Made by a program: the position numbers and the translations under genes
NCBI RefSeq assembly: GCF_002001085.1
Contig: NZ_MUNU01000010.1
Location: 62,001 to 126,000, forward strand
Source: Rhodanobacter sp. B05
GTDB lineage: Bacteria; Pseudomonadota; Gammaproteobacteria; Xanthomonadales; Rhodanobacteraceae
DNA length: 64,000 nt
Direction of reading: 5' to 3'
The notes under the pieces: model-generated
The model's input: the letters and a program-made list of their open reading frames with translations, nothing else
Told to the model about the DNA's origin: nothing
Databases searched by the model: none
Shown: positions 8,828-18,637 of the stretch, one piece after another
How positions within the stretch are numbered: the first letter of the stretch is position 1
Layout of the letters: each line of letters starts with the position of its first letter

Positions 8828-8965
8828 ATGTCGCAGCGCAACAGCCATTGCCGCACCGCCGAAATGAACCGTCTCGCGACGGTCGACGGCCTGCTTCAGC
8901 TCGGCGGCACGCTCCTTCTTGCCCTCGTACTCGTACTCCTTATTACCAACGGAGGTGCGGGCTGA
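8828..8965 (+). CDS. leuL: leu/ilv operon leader peptide (attenuation)
   Basis: A 45-aa leader. Its second half reads GLLQLGGTLLLALVLVLLITNGG, with at least eight leucines plus valines and an isoleucine just before the stop. The control codons include CTT, GTA and ATT, which look uncommon for this GC-rich DNA, as expected for ribosome stalling. A strong terminator follows 45 nt after the stop and leuA begins 110 nt after it. There is no obvious Shine-Dalgarno sequence before the ATG, consistent with a leaderless or near-leaderless mRNA. Confidence 0.82.
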   Translation: MSQRNSHCRTAEMNRLATVDGLLQLGGTLLLALVLVLLITNGGAG

Positions 8966-9010
8966 GGGCATGTGTCCAGGTAGCTAGAAAAACCTGAAAA
9001 CACCCAAAGA

Positions 9011-9044
9011 ACCCCGCACCCGGTAACGGATGCGGGGTTTTTTT
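9011..9044 (+). terminator. leu attenuator, intrinsic terminator
   Basis: ACCCCGCA (9011-9018) and TGCGGGGT (9031-9038) form a perfect 8-bp stem with a 12-nt loop, followed by a run of seven T residues. It lies between the Leu-rich leader peptide and leuA, the standard site of the attenuation terminator. Confidence 0.9.
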
Positions 9045-9075
9045 ATGCCTTCGGCGACGCCCACACAGCGGAGCC

Positions 9076-10673
<1,598 letters not shown>

Positions 10674-10677
<4 letters not shown>

Positions 10678-11675
10678 GCACGCCATTCCTGTGGCACAAC
10701 GGCCAGATCAAGCCGTGGGCCGAGGCCACCACCCACGTCAGCGCGCACGCGCTGCACTACGGCTCGTCGGTGTTCGAGGGCGAACGCGTCTACGCCACGC
10801 CGCGCGGCCCGGCCTACTTCCGCCTGGCCGAGCACACCCGCCGGCTGTTCGAATCGGCGCGCGTGTACGAGATCGAGATCGGCTACAGCGAGGACGCGAT
10901 CAACGCCGCCTGCCTCGACGTGATCCGCGCGAACCGGATGCCGTCGGCCTACGTGCGGCCGATCGTGTTCCGCGGTGCCGGCGGACTGGGCGTGCTGGCG
11001 AAGGACGGCGCGCCGGTCGAAGTGGCGATCATCGCGTTGAACTGGGGTGCGTACCTGGGCGAGGCGGCGGAACGTGGCGCCGATGTCTGCGTGTCGTCGT
11101 GGAACCGTCCCGCGCCGAACACGCTGCCGAGCTGGGCCAAGGCCGGCGGCAACTACCTGTCCAGCCAGCTGATCGGACTGGAAGCACGTCGCAACGGCTA
11201 CGACGAGGGCATCGCGCTGGGTCACAACGGATTGCTCAGCGAAGGTGCCGGCGAGAATCTGTTCCTGGTGAAGCGCGGCAAGCTGCTCACGCCGCCATCC
11301 AGCGCCGGCATCCTGGCCGGGATCACTCGCGACGCGGTACTCACGCTGGCTGCTGATCTCGGCATCGCGGTGGAAGAGCGCGACCTGCCGCGCGAGGCGC
11401 TGTACTCGGCCGACGAAGTGTTCATGACCGGCACCGCCGCCGAGATCACGCCGGTGCGCTCGGTCGATCGCAAGGCGATCGGCAAGGGTGTGCCAGGCCC
11501 GATCACGCAGCAGTTGCGGCAGGCGTTCTTCGGTTTGTTCGATGGACGCACCGAGGATCGCTACGGCTGGTTAAGTTTGGTTAATGCGGTCGTCCCTGAC
11601 CGCGAAGATCAAGAACCGGCCATCCATGGCCGGACTCCTCATCAACAGCCGGTTACCACGGAGGTCGCGGCATGA
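10674..11675 (+). CDS. ilvE: Branched-chain amino-acid aminotransferase
   Basis: A fold-type IV PLP enzyme for the last step of Leu, Ile and Val synthesis. The PLP lysine is in [18 protein letters not shown], aligned to Lys159 of E. coli Ilv[16 protein letters not shown] and [16 protein letters not shown] are typical. Family sequence ends at [10 protein letters not shown]. The last 29 residues ([12 protein letters not shown] and onward) are extra compared with the 309-aa E. coli protein and are encoded by palindromic repeat sequence. The stop overlaps leuC by ATGA, and GGAGG before the leuC start lies inside ilvE. Confidence 0.93.
11586..11654. repeat. Nested palindromes encoding the ilvE C-terminus
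   Basis: Two adjacent structures are seen: GCGGTC/GACCGC (11586-11603), and an outer AACCGGC/GCCGGTT (11614-11654) enclosing CCGGCCA/TGGCCGG (11616-11633). They coincide with the 29-residue tail that IlvE homologues lack. A similar CCGGCCA/TGGCCGG core appears after ilvC near 18030. Confidence 0.65.
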
Positions 11676-13081
11676 CCTCACGAACCCTGTTCGAAAAAGT
11701 ATGGGACGCCCACGTCGTCGCCGCCGAAACCGCCGACACACCGGCGGTGATCTACGTCGACCTGCACCTGGTGCACGAAGTCACCTCGCCGCAGGCGTTC
11801 AGCGAACTGCGCGAGCGCGGCCTGAAACTGCGCCGGCCCGATCGCATGCTGGCCACGCTGGATCATTCCACCCCGACCCTGCCGACCAATGCCGACGGCA
11901 GCCGGCCGTATGCGAACGCCGAGGCGCAGGCGCAGGTGACCCAGCTGGAAACCAACTGCCGCGAGTTCGGCGTCGAGCTGCACGGTTGGGACAGCGCCGA
12001 CCGCGGCATCGTGCACGTGATCGGACCGGAGCTGGGCGCCACCCAGCCGGGCATGACGATCGTCTGCGGCGACAGCCACACCTCCACCCACGGCGCGTTC
12101 GGCGCACTTGCGTTCGGCATCGGCACCACCGAGGTCGGCCACGTGATGGCCACGCAGTGCCTGCTGCAGCGCAAGCCGAAGACCATGGCGATCCACGTCG
12201 ACGGCCAGTTGCCGCCGGGTGTTGGCGCGAAGGACCTGATCCTGCACATCATCGGCACGATCGGCGTCGATGGCGGCACCGGCTACGTGCTGGAATATCG
12301 CGGCGCGGCGATCGAGGCGCTGACGATGGACGAGCGCATGACCGTCTGCAACATGTCGATCGAGGCGGGCGCGCGCGCCGGGTTGATTGCGCCGGACGAG
12401 ACCACGTTCGAATGGCTGAAAGGTCGACCGCGCGTGCCGCAGGGCTCGGCATGGGACGCGGCGGTGGCGACGTGGCGCGCGCTGCGCAGCGACGCCGGCG
12501 CACATTACGACCGCGAGGTACGCATCGATGCCAGCACGGTGAAACCCACCGTCACCTACGGCACCCATCCGGGCATGGCGATCGCGATGGATGCGCCGGT
12601 ACCGGCGGCCACGAATGCGCAGGAACGCCGCGCGCTCGACTACATGCAGAGCAAGCCCGGCCAGCCGATGCAGGGCACGCCGGTCGACGTGGTATTCGTC
12701 GGCAGCTGCACCAACTCGCGCCTGTCCGACCTGCGCGAAGCGGCGCGCGTGCTGCACGGTCGGCACATCGCCAGCGGCGTGCGCATGCTGGTAGTGCCGG
12801 GCTCCGAAGCGGTACGCCGCGACGCCGAGCGCGAAGGCCTGCATCACGTATTCACTGCCGCCGGCGCCGAGTGGCGCGTGCCGGGCTGCTCGATGTGCAT
12901 CGCGATGAACGGCGATCTGGCCCAGCCGGGCCAGCTGGTGGTGTCCACCTCGAACCGCAACTTCGAAGGCCGCCAGGGCAAGGGCGCACGCACCGTGCTG
13001 GCCAGCCCAGCGACTGCCGCTGCGTCGGCGATCGCCGGGCGCATCGCGGATCCACGCGAGTACCTGGTGGAAGCGGCATGA
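11672..13081 (+). CDS. leuC: 3-isopropylmalate dehydratase large subunit
   Basis: An aconitase-family [4Fe-4S] subunit that isomerises 2- to 3-isopropylmalate with LeuD. It is 469 aa, the usual length. Cluster cysteines are in [14 protein letters not shown] and in [13 protein letters not shown]. Early motifs DHSTPTLP and [20 protein letters not shown] are also conserved. GGAGG precedes the start and the ATG overlaps the ilvE stop. A 160-bp gap with a long inverted repeat separates it from leuD, its obligate partner. Confidence 0.96.
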   Translation: MTSRTLFEKVWDAHVVAAETADTPAVIYVDLHLVHEVTSPQAFSELRERGLKLRRPDRMLATLDHSTPTLPTNADGSRPYANAEAQAQVTQLETNCREFGVELHGWDSADRGIVHVIGPELGATQPGMTIVCGDSHTSTHGAFGALAFGIGTTEVGHVMATQCLLQRKPKTMAIHVDGQLPPGVGAKDLILHIIGTIGVDGGTGYVLEYRGAAIEALTMDERMTVCNMSIEAGARAGLIAPDETTFEWLKGRPRVPQGSAWDAAVATWRALRSDAGAHYDREVRIDASTVKPTVTYGTHPGMAIAMDAPVPAATNAQERRALDYMQSKPGQPMQGTPVDVVFVGSCTNSRLSDLREAARVLHGRHIASGVRMLVVPGSEAVRRDAEREGLHHVFTAAGAEWRVPGCSMCIAMNGDLAQPGQLVVSTSNRNFEGRQGKGARTVLASPATAAASAIAGRIADPREYLVEAA

Positions 13082-13088
13082 AAAGCGG

Positions 13089-13208
13089 GAGTGAGAGGAG
13101 AGGAGTGAGAAGTGAGAGAGAGCAAGTCCCGTACGTCGGCAGTTCCTCTTCGCATGTCCTTGCCCTCCGCTCTTCTCTCACTTCTCACTCCTCTCCGCTC
13201 ACTCCTCA
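13089..13208. repeat. Long inverted repeat with purine/pyrimidine strand asymmetry between leuC and leuD
   Basis: The left arm (13097-13119) is almost pure purine plus T (GGAGAGGAGTGAGAAGTGAG...) and is perfectly complementary over 23 bp to the right arm (13174-13196). The similarity continues outward as GAGTGAGAGG and CACTCCTCACTC. The loop is about 54 nt. The gap 13082-13241 holds nothing else recognisable except an AAGAG just before leuD. The RNA would fold into a strong stem between two genes whose products form one enzyme. Confidence 0.85.
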
Positions 13209-13241
13209 CTCGCCCCCTCTCATTTCTACCAAGAGCCAACC

Positions 13242-13823
13242 ATGCAGCCCGTAACCCACATCCACTCCCGCACCGCCGTGCTGATCGACGAAAACATCGA
13301 CACCGACCGCATCATCCCGGCGCGCTTCCTCACCACGACCACGCGCGAAGGGCTGGGCAAGTTGTGCTTCCACGACTGGCGCTACCAGGCCGATGGCAGC
13401 GACAACCCGGCGTTTCCGTTGAACCGACCGCAAGCACGCGGCTGCTCGATCCTCGTCGCCGGGCGCAACTTCGGCTGCGGCTCCTCGCGTGAACATGCGC
13501 CGTGGGCGCTGCTGGATTACGGCATCCGCGCGGTGCTGTGCAGCGAGATCGCGGACATCTTCCGCGGCAACGCGCTGAAGAACGGTCTGCTGGCGATCGG
13601 CATCGACGAACTGGAGCACCGCTGGCTGCTCAAGCACCCCGGCACCGAGCTCAGCATCGACGTGCGCGAACAGTACATCGCGCTTCCCGACGGCGGTCGC
13701 ATCCCGTTCGCTCTGGAGCCGTTCGCACGCCACTGCCTGCTCAACGGCGTCGACCAGCTTGGCTACCTGCTGCAACACACCGACGCCATCACTCATTACG
13801 AACGACAGGAGCAAGCGGCATGA
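13242..13823 (+). CDS. leuD: 3-isopropylmalate dehydratase small subunit
   Basis: The swivel-domain subunit partnering LeuC, 193 aa. Conserved motifs are [12 protein letters not shown] near the N-terminus and [22 protein letters not shown] (about 75-96). [23 protein letters not shown] follows. It overlaps leuB by ATGA. Confidence 0.95.
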   Translation: MQPVTHIHSRTAVLIDENIDTDRIIPARFLTTTTREGLGKLCFHDWRYQADGSDNPAFPLNRPQARGCSILVAGRNFGCGSSREHAPWALLDYGIRAVLCSEIADIFRGNALKNGLLAIGIDELEHRWLLKHPGTELSIDVREQYIALPDGGRIPFALEPFARHCLLNGVDQLGYLLQHTDAITHYERQEQAA

Positions 13824-14914
13824 AGGCACGCATCGTCACCCTGCCCGGCGACGGCGTCGGCCCCGAGGTCACTGCTGCCGCCGTGGCCGTATTGAAAACC
13901 GTTGCCACGCGCTACGAGCACGTGTTCACGTTTGACGAGCAGCAGATCGGCGGCGCCGCGATCGACGCCACCGGCGAGCCGTTGCCGGCTGCATCACTGG
14001 CTGCCTGCAAGCGGGCCGACGCGGTACTGCTCGGAGCCGTCGGCGGACCGAAGTGGTCCGATCCGAACGCACCGGTGCGCCCCGAACAGGGCTTGCTGGC
14101 GCTGCGCTCCGCGCTGGGCGTGTACGCCAACCTGCGTCCGCTGCAAGTGCACCCGGCGCTGGCCGATCTGTCGCCGCTGAAGAACGAGAAACTGCAGAAC
14201 GTCGACGTGCTGTTCGTGCGCGAACTCACCGGCGGCGCCTACTTCGGCGCCAAGACGCGCACAGCCGACACTGCCACCGACGAATGCAAGTACACCGTGG
14301 CCGAGATCGAGCGCGTGGTGCGCCGTGCATTCGAACTGGCGCGTGCGCGTCGCCGCCACCTCACCTCGGTGGACAAGGCGAACGTGCTGGAAACCTCGCG
14401 GCTGTGGCGCAGCACGGTGCAGCGCCTCGCCACCGACTATCCCGACGTGAAGGTCGAGCATCAGCTGGTGGATTCGATGGCGATGCTGTTGCTGACCCGC
14501 CCGAACGCCTACGACGTGGTGGTTACCGAGAACCTGTTCGGCGACATCCTCACCGACGAGGCCGCCGCGCTGGCAGGTTCGCTCGGCCTGCTGCCGTCGG
14601 CATCGCTGAGCGATGGCCGGCGCGGGCTGTATGAGCCGATCCACGGCTCGGCGCCGGATATCGCCGGCACCGGCGCAGCCAATCCGGTCGGCGCGATCCT
14701 GTCCGCCGCGTTGCTGCTGCGTCATTCGTTGCAACTGGAGACCGAGGCGCTCGCGATCGAAGCCGCCGTCGACCAGGTGCTGCGCGACGGCCCGCGCAGC
14801 CGCGACATCGGCGGCACGGCCGGCACCGATGCGGTGGTGGCTGCGGTGCTGGCCGCGCTCGACCGCCATGCCAGCTGCGCCATCGTCTCCGCCGGAGCAC
14901 GCGCATGCGCATGA
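13820..14914 (+). CDS. leuB: 3-isopropylmalate dehydrogenase
   Basis: NAD-dependent oxidative decarboxylation of 3-isopropylmalate; 364 aa starting [17 protein letters not shown]. Typical motifs are [23 protein letters not shown] and [13 protein letters not shown]. The NAD-binding/active-site end reads [20 protein letters not shown]. The start overlaps the leuD stop and is preceded by AGGAG. The tail after [12 protein letters not shown] is slightly longer than usual. A terminator-like structure follows about 110 bp downstream, which may end the leu unit. Confidence 0.95.
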   Translation: MKARIVTLPGDGVGPEVTAAAVAVLKTVATRYEHVFTFDEQQIGGAAIDATGEPLPAASLAACKRADAVLLGAVGGPKWSDPNAPVRPEQGLLALRSALGVYANLRPLQVHPALADLSPLKNEKLQNVDVLFVRELTGGAYFGAKTRTADTATDECKYTVAEIERVVRRAFELARARRRHLTSVDKANVLETSRLWRSTVQRLATDYPDVKVEHQLVDSMAMLLLTRPNAYDVVVTENLFGDILTDEAAALAGSLGLLPSASLSDGRRGLYEPIHGSAPDIAGTGAANPVGAILSAALLLRHSLQLETEALAIEAAVDQVLRDGPRSRDIGGTAGTDAVVAAVLAALDRHASCAIVSAGARACA

Positions 14915-14977
14915 ACCGGCCCTGCTGCGCGCCACCCTTTCCCAAGCGGATACATGGACGTGTCCGTATTTTCTGCC

Positions 14978-15081
14978 GCCCCCTGCGTGTTGCCGACACC
15001 GCACGGTTTGCGAACGCCGCGATGGCGCCCCTCTCGCGCTCCGTCCAGTCACCCTCCCCGGCACGCAGGGGGCGCTTTTTT
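14978..15081 (+). terminator. Terminator-like structure with two alternative stems between leuB and ilvD
   Basis: The 3' arm CACGCAGGGGGCGC (15062-15075) is followed by six T residues. It can pair with GCGCCCCT (15025-15032) to form a compact terminator. Alternatively it can pair with GCCCCCTGCGTG (14978-14989), a 12-bp perfect complement further upstream. The two pairings exclude each other. No branched-chain-rich leader peptide is seen. The rest of the 14915-15187 gap holds the half-repeat at 15113-15173 and the ilvD ribosome-binding site. Confidence 0.6.
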
Positions 15082-15112
15082 CTTGCGCTTCGATCAGCGC
15101 CACGGCGAGCAC

Positions 15113-15173
15113 CCGCCCCTCATCCGCCCCTTCGGGGCACCTTCTCCCCACAGGGGCGAAGGGATTTTGTCCT
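15113..15173. repeat. Half copy of the intercistronic repeat family, upstream of ilvD
   Basis: It contains CTCATCCGCCCCTTCGGGGC and CACCTTCTCCCCAC, the reverse complement of the core in the repeats at 16850-16969 and 20519-20669 (GAGAAGGTGGCCCGAAGGGC, then GGATGAG). Only one half of the palindrome is present. It lies about 15 bp before the GGAG used by ilvD. Confidence 0.7.
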
Positions 15174-15187
15174 TCGGAGATTTTTTG

Positions 15188-16894
15188 ATGCGTAGCGACA
15201 TGATCAAGAGCGGCCCCGACCGCGCGCCCGCCCGCGCCATGCTGCGCGCCACCGGCCTCGACGACGAAGCGATCGCGCGACCGCTGGTGGCGGTGGTGCA
15301 CACCTGGTCGAACGTGAGCCCGTGCAACCTCAACCTGCGCGAGCTGGCGGTCGAGGCGGCGGCTGGCATCCGTGCTGCCGGCGGCACGCCGGTGGAGTTC
15401 AACACCATCGCGGTCACCGACGGCATCGCGATGGGCACGCCGGGCATGCGCGCCTCGCTGATCAGCCGCGAAGTGATCACCGATTCGATCGAGCTGGCAG
15501 TGGACGGCCACTGCCTCGACGCGATGGTGGTGCTGTGCGGCTGCGACAAGACCATCCCCGCCGCGGCGATGGCGATGGCACGGCTGAACATTCCCGCCGT
15601 GGCGCTGTACGGCGGCACGATCGCGCACGGCACCCACGACAGCCATCCGATCACCATCCAGCAGGTATTCGAAGCGGTCGGCGCGCATGGCGCCGGCAAG
15701 ATCGGCGACGAGGAACTGACTGCGGTGGAGCGCGACGCCTGCCCCGGCGCCGGCGCCTGCGGCGGCCAGTTCACCGCCAACACGATGGCGATGGTGCTGT
15801 CCACGCTGGGCTTGTCGCCGATGGGCTTCAACGACATTCCCGCCACCCACCCGGCCAAGGGCGCCGCCGCGTTCCGCTGCGGCGAACTGGTGATGGAATG
15901 CCTGCGCGAGAACCGCACGCCGCGCGAACTGATCACGCGCACCTCGATGCGCAACGCCGCGCGCATGGTCGCCGCCACCGCCGGCTCCACCAACGCGGTG
16001 CTGCACCTGCTGGCGATCGCGCGCGAAGCCGGTGTCGAATGGTCGCTGGAAGATTTCGAACCCGCTTCGGCACACACGCCGGTGATCGCCGACCTGCTAC
16101 CCGGCGGGCGCTATACGGCGGTGGAAATGTTCGGCGCCGGCGGCAGCGCGCGGGTGGCGCAAGAGCTGATCGCCGCCGGCATGCTGGAGGACGCACCCAC
16201 CGTCACCGGCCGCTCGCTGTTCGCCGAAGCCGCTGAAGCACCACGCGCCGAAACGCAGGACGTGGTGCATCCGGTCAACGCGCCGCTGAAGCCGCGCGGC
16301 GGCTATTCGATCCTGTACGGCAACCTCGCACCGGAAGGCTGCATTCTCAAGCTTGCCGGCAAGGGCGCCACCCATTTCGAAGGCCGCGCCCGCGTCTACG
16401 AAGGCGAGGAACAGGCCTTCGCCGCGGTGCAGGCCGGCGCCATCGGCAAGGGCGACGTCATCGTGATCCGCAACGAAGGCCCGGCCGGCGGCCCCGGCAT
16501 GCGCGAGATGCTGGGCGTCACCGCCGCGCTGATCGGCCGCGGCCTCGGCGACGACGTGGCGCTGATCACCGACGGCCGTTTCTCCGGTGCCACCCACGGC
16601 TTCATGGTCGGCCACATCGCACCGGAAGCCGCGCGCGGCGGTCCGATCGCGCTGCTGCACGAAGGCGACCGCATCGTGATCGACGCCGCCCGCCGCGAGA
16701 TCGCCACCGACGCCGACCTGGCCGCACGCCGCGCCCACTGGCAACCACCCGCGCCGAAGGTCAGCCGCGGCGCACTGGCCAAGTACGCGCTGCTGGTCGG
16801 TTCCGCCTCTGACGGCGCCACCACGCAGATTTCCCCGCCGCACGAAGTGGAGCCCTTCTCCCATCGGGAGAAGGTGGCCCGAAGGGCCGGATGA
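15188..16894 (+). CDS. ilvD: Dihydroxy-acid dehydratase
   Basis: An Fe-S dehydratase shared by the valine/leucine and isoleucine branches; 568 aa. Cluster and active-site motifs are [19 protein letters not shown] and [20 protein letters not shown]. The C-terminal signature is [32 protein letters not shown] precedes ATG 15188, and longer upstream frame extensions are repeat-derived. The last residues ([14 protein letters not shown]) are encoded by the left half of a palindromic repeat and are not family sequence. ilvC follows after 91 bp. Confidence 0.94.
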   Translation: MRSDMIKSGPDRAPARAMLRATGLDDEAIARPLVAVVHTWSNVSPCNLNLRELAVEAAAGIRAAGGTPVEFNTIAVTDGIAMGTPGMRASLISREVITDSIELAVDGHCLDAMVVLCGCDKTIPAAAMAMARLNIPAVALYGGTIAHGTHDSHPITIQQVFEAVGAHGAGKIGDEELTAVERDACPGAGACGGQFTANTMAMVLSTLGLSPMGFNDIPATHPAKGAAAFRCGELVMECLRENRTPRELITRTSMRNAARMVAATAGSTNAVLHLLAIAREAGVEWSLEDFEPASAHTPVIADLLPGGRYTAVEMFGAGGSARVAQELIAAGMLEDAPTVTGRSLFAEAAEAPRAETQDVVHPVNAPLKPRGGYSILYGNLAPEGCILKLAGKGATHFEGRARVYEGEEQAFAAVQAGAIGKGDVIVIRNEGPAGGPGMREMLGVTAALIGRGLGDDVALITDGRFSGATHGFMVGHIAPEAARGGPIALLHEGDRIVIDAARREIATDADLAARRAHWQPPAPKVSRGALAKYALLVGSASDGATTQISPPHEVEPFSHREKVARRAG

Positions 16895-16969
16895 GGGTTC
16901 GGCATCGCCGCGACTTCTCACCATTACCGAACCCTCACCCCAACCCCTCTCCCAAAGGGAGAGGGGCTC
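16850..16969. repeat. Palindromic repeat overlapping the ilvD stop codon
   Basis: An imperfect 120-bp palindrome. GAGCCCTTCTCCC at the left faces GGGAGAGGGGCTC at the right, and inside it GAGGGTTCGG faces CCGAACCCTC. The core AGAAGGTGGCCCGAAGGGCC is shared with 20519-20669 and, inverted, with 15113-15173. It supplies the last codons and the stop of ilvD and fills the gap up to the ilvC ribosome-binding site. Confidence 0.85.
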
Positions 16970-16985
16970 AATCAGGAGACACCGC

Positions 16986-18002
16986 ATGAGCCCCCAAACT
17001 TCGAACACACTCGCCCAATCCCGCATCGCCGTGCTCGGCTACGGCAGTCAGGGCCGCGCGCACGCGCTGAACCTGCGCGACTCCGGCCTCGACGTCGTGG
17101 TCGGCCTGCGCCCGAACGGCCCGACCTGGCACAAGGCGAAAGCCGACGGCTTCAAGGTTGCCGAGCCAGCCGAGGCGGTGAAGGGCGCCGACCTCGTCGC
17201 CGTGCTCACCCCCGACATGGTGCAGCCCACGCTGTACAAGGAAGCGATCGAGCCGAACATCAAGCCCGGCGCGGCGCTGCTGTTCGCGCACGGCTTCAAC
17301 GTGCACTTCAGGCAGATCGAACCGCGCGCCGACATCGACGTGATCCTGGTCGCACCGAAAGGCCCCGGCGCACTGGTGCGCAGCGAGTACGAGCGCGGTC
17401 GCGGCGTGCCGTGCATCTGGGCCGTGCACCAGGACGTCAGCGGCCAGGCCGAGGCGAAGACCAAAGGCTACGCCGACGGCATCGGCGGCGGCCGCGCGAT
17501 GATCATCAAGACCGATTTCAAGGAAGAGACCGAGACCGACCTGTTCGGCGAGCAGGCGGTGCTGTGCGGCGGCGCCAGCGAACTGGTGATCAAGGGTTTC
17601 GAAACGCTGGTGGAAGCCGGCTACCAGCCGGAAATCGCCTACTACGAAGTGATGCACGAGCTGAAGCTGATCGTCGACCTGTTCTACGAGGGTGGCCTGG
17701 CGAAGATGCTTCAGTTCGTTTCCGAGACCGCGCAGTACGGCGACTACGTCAGCGGTCCGCGGGTTGTCGACGCCGGCGTCAAGGCGCGCATGAAGGAGGT
17801 GCTGACCGACATCCAGGACGGTACCTTCGCGCGCAACTGGACGGCCGAATACGCCGCCGGCCTGCCGAACTACAAGAAGCTCAAGCAGGCCGATCTCGAC
17901 CATCCGATCGAGAAGGTCGGCGCGAAGCTGCGCGCGCAGATGCCGTGGTTGCAGCCGAGCGCAACGAAACCCGCCGTCGAGCCGCTGAAGAAAGTGGGCT
18001 GA
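16986..18002 (+). CDS. ilvC: Ketol-acid reductoisomerase (class I)
   Basis: NADPH-dependent isomeroreductase, 338 aa (class I length). It has the Rossmann motif [19 protein letters not shown] and the cofactor loop [29 protein letters not shown] and [14 protein letters not shown] follow, and [19 protein letters not shown] supplies metal ligands. CAGGAG lies 7 bp before the ATG. It is followed by a 222-bp gap with three hairpins. Confidence 0.95.
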   Translation: MSPQTSNTLAQSRIAVLGYGSQGRAHALNLRDSGLDVVVGLRPNGPTWHKAKADGFKVAEPAEAVKGADLVAVLTPDMVQPTLYKEAIEPNIKPGAALLFAHGFNVHFRQIEPRADIDVILVAPKGPGALVRSEYERGRGVPCIWAVHQDVSGQAEAKTKGYADGIGGGRAMIIKTDFKEETETDLFGEQAVLCGGASELVIKGFETLVEAGYQPEIAYYEVMHELKLIVDLFYEGGLAKMLQFVSETAQYGDYVSGPRVVDAGVKARMKEVLTDIQDGTFARNWTAEYAAGLPNYKKLKQADLDHPIEKVGAKLRAQMPWLQPSATKPAVEPLKKVG

Positions 18003-18027
18003 GAGTTTGTGATTTTTCAAACTCGAA

Positions 18028-18168
18028 GCCCGGCCAGGGATGGCCGGACGCGGATCGGTCACGTCAGTGATTGATTCGCGTGAGCAGGCCCGGGCATGTA
18101 CCGGGCCTGCGACGGGAAAATTCCACAGGAAGTGGAATTTTCCACAGGCTCTTAGCCCGATCCGGGCT
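18028..18168. repeat. Cluster of hairpins between ilvC and the VOC gene
   Basis: Three stems follow one another. The first, GCAGGCCCGG/CCGGGCCTGC (18084-18110), is a 10-bp perfect stem. The second, GGAAAATTCCAC/GTGGAATTTTCC (18115-18143), is a 12-bp perfect stem. The third is AGCCCG/CGGGCT (18154-18168). A CCGGCCA-GGGA-TGGCCGG palindrome lies upstream near 18031. None is followed by a T-run. The rest of the gap 18003-18224 has no gene; GAGG precedes the next start. Confidence 0.8.
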
Positions 18169-18224
18169 GTTGGCGTGCATCGCGGCGGCCCATCACATCA
18201 CTGTCGAAATACACGAGGTTTGCC

Positions 18225-18566
18225 ATGAAACGCTTCCATATCGCCCTGGCCGTTGCCGACCTGGACGCTTCCATCACCGATTACAGCGCACGCCTGGGCC
18301 AGCGACCGCAGGCCGTGGTCGCCGGAACCTACGCGATGTGGCGCACCGACCAGCTCAATTTCTCGATCAACCAGCAGCCCGAGCACGCCGGCGAGCTGCG
18401 CCACGTCGGCTTCGAGGATGACGATGCGCACGGCTTCACCTGCGAGGCCGACGTCAACGGCATCGCGTGGGAGAACTTCTCCGCCCTGGCGCAGGAGCTG
18501 CGCATCATTTCGACCTACGGCGTGCCGGCGCACGAGCCGGTGGCCGAAGAGCTGATCCGCAACTAG
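18225..18566 (+). CDS. Small VOC-superfamily (glyoxalase/bleomycin-resistance fold) protein
   Basis: A 113-aa cytosolic protein starting MKRFHIALAVADLDASITDY, the usual first strand and helix of VOC domains. It has HVGFEDDDAHGFTCEADVNG in the middle. The His near the N-terminus and His/Glu later could bind a metal. Its enzyme activity cannot be assigned. It is embedded between ilvC and ilvG on the same strand, suggesting a link to branched-chain synthesis, perhaps handling a side product. The family also includes many uncharacterised members. Confidence 0.75.
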   Translation: MKRFHIALAVADLDASITDYSARLGQRPQAVVAGTYAMWRTDQLNFSINQQPEHAGELRHVGFEDDDAHGFTCEADVNGIAWENFSALAQELRIISTYGVPAHEPVAEELIRN

Positions 18567-18637
18567 AAGCCCGCACGGCTTGCCGATCCACCGTTGCACG
18601 AGCCGCCGGCCCATCCGGCGCATCCAGGAAATGCATT

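Noticed and set aside
14904-15187. Leader peptide before ilvD analogous to thrL/leuL
   Set aside because: All three + strand frames in the region lack a cluster of Ile, Val or Leu codons before a stop.
13994-16075. Very long antisense open frame opposite leuB-ilvD, with similar ones opposite leuA, ilvG and thrC
   Set aside because: High-GC coding DNA keeps the complementary codon-phase frame open. The translations are low-complexity and Arg/His/Gly/Ala-rich, and the + strand genes have clear family motifs.
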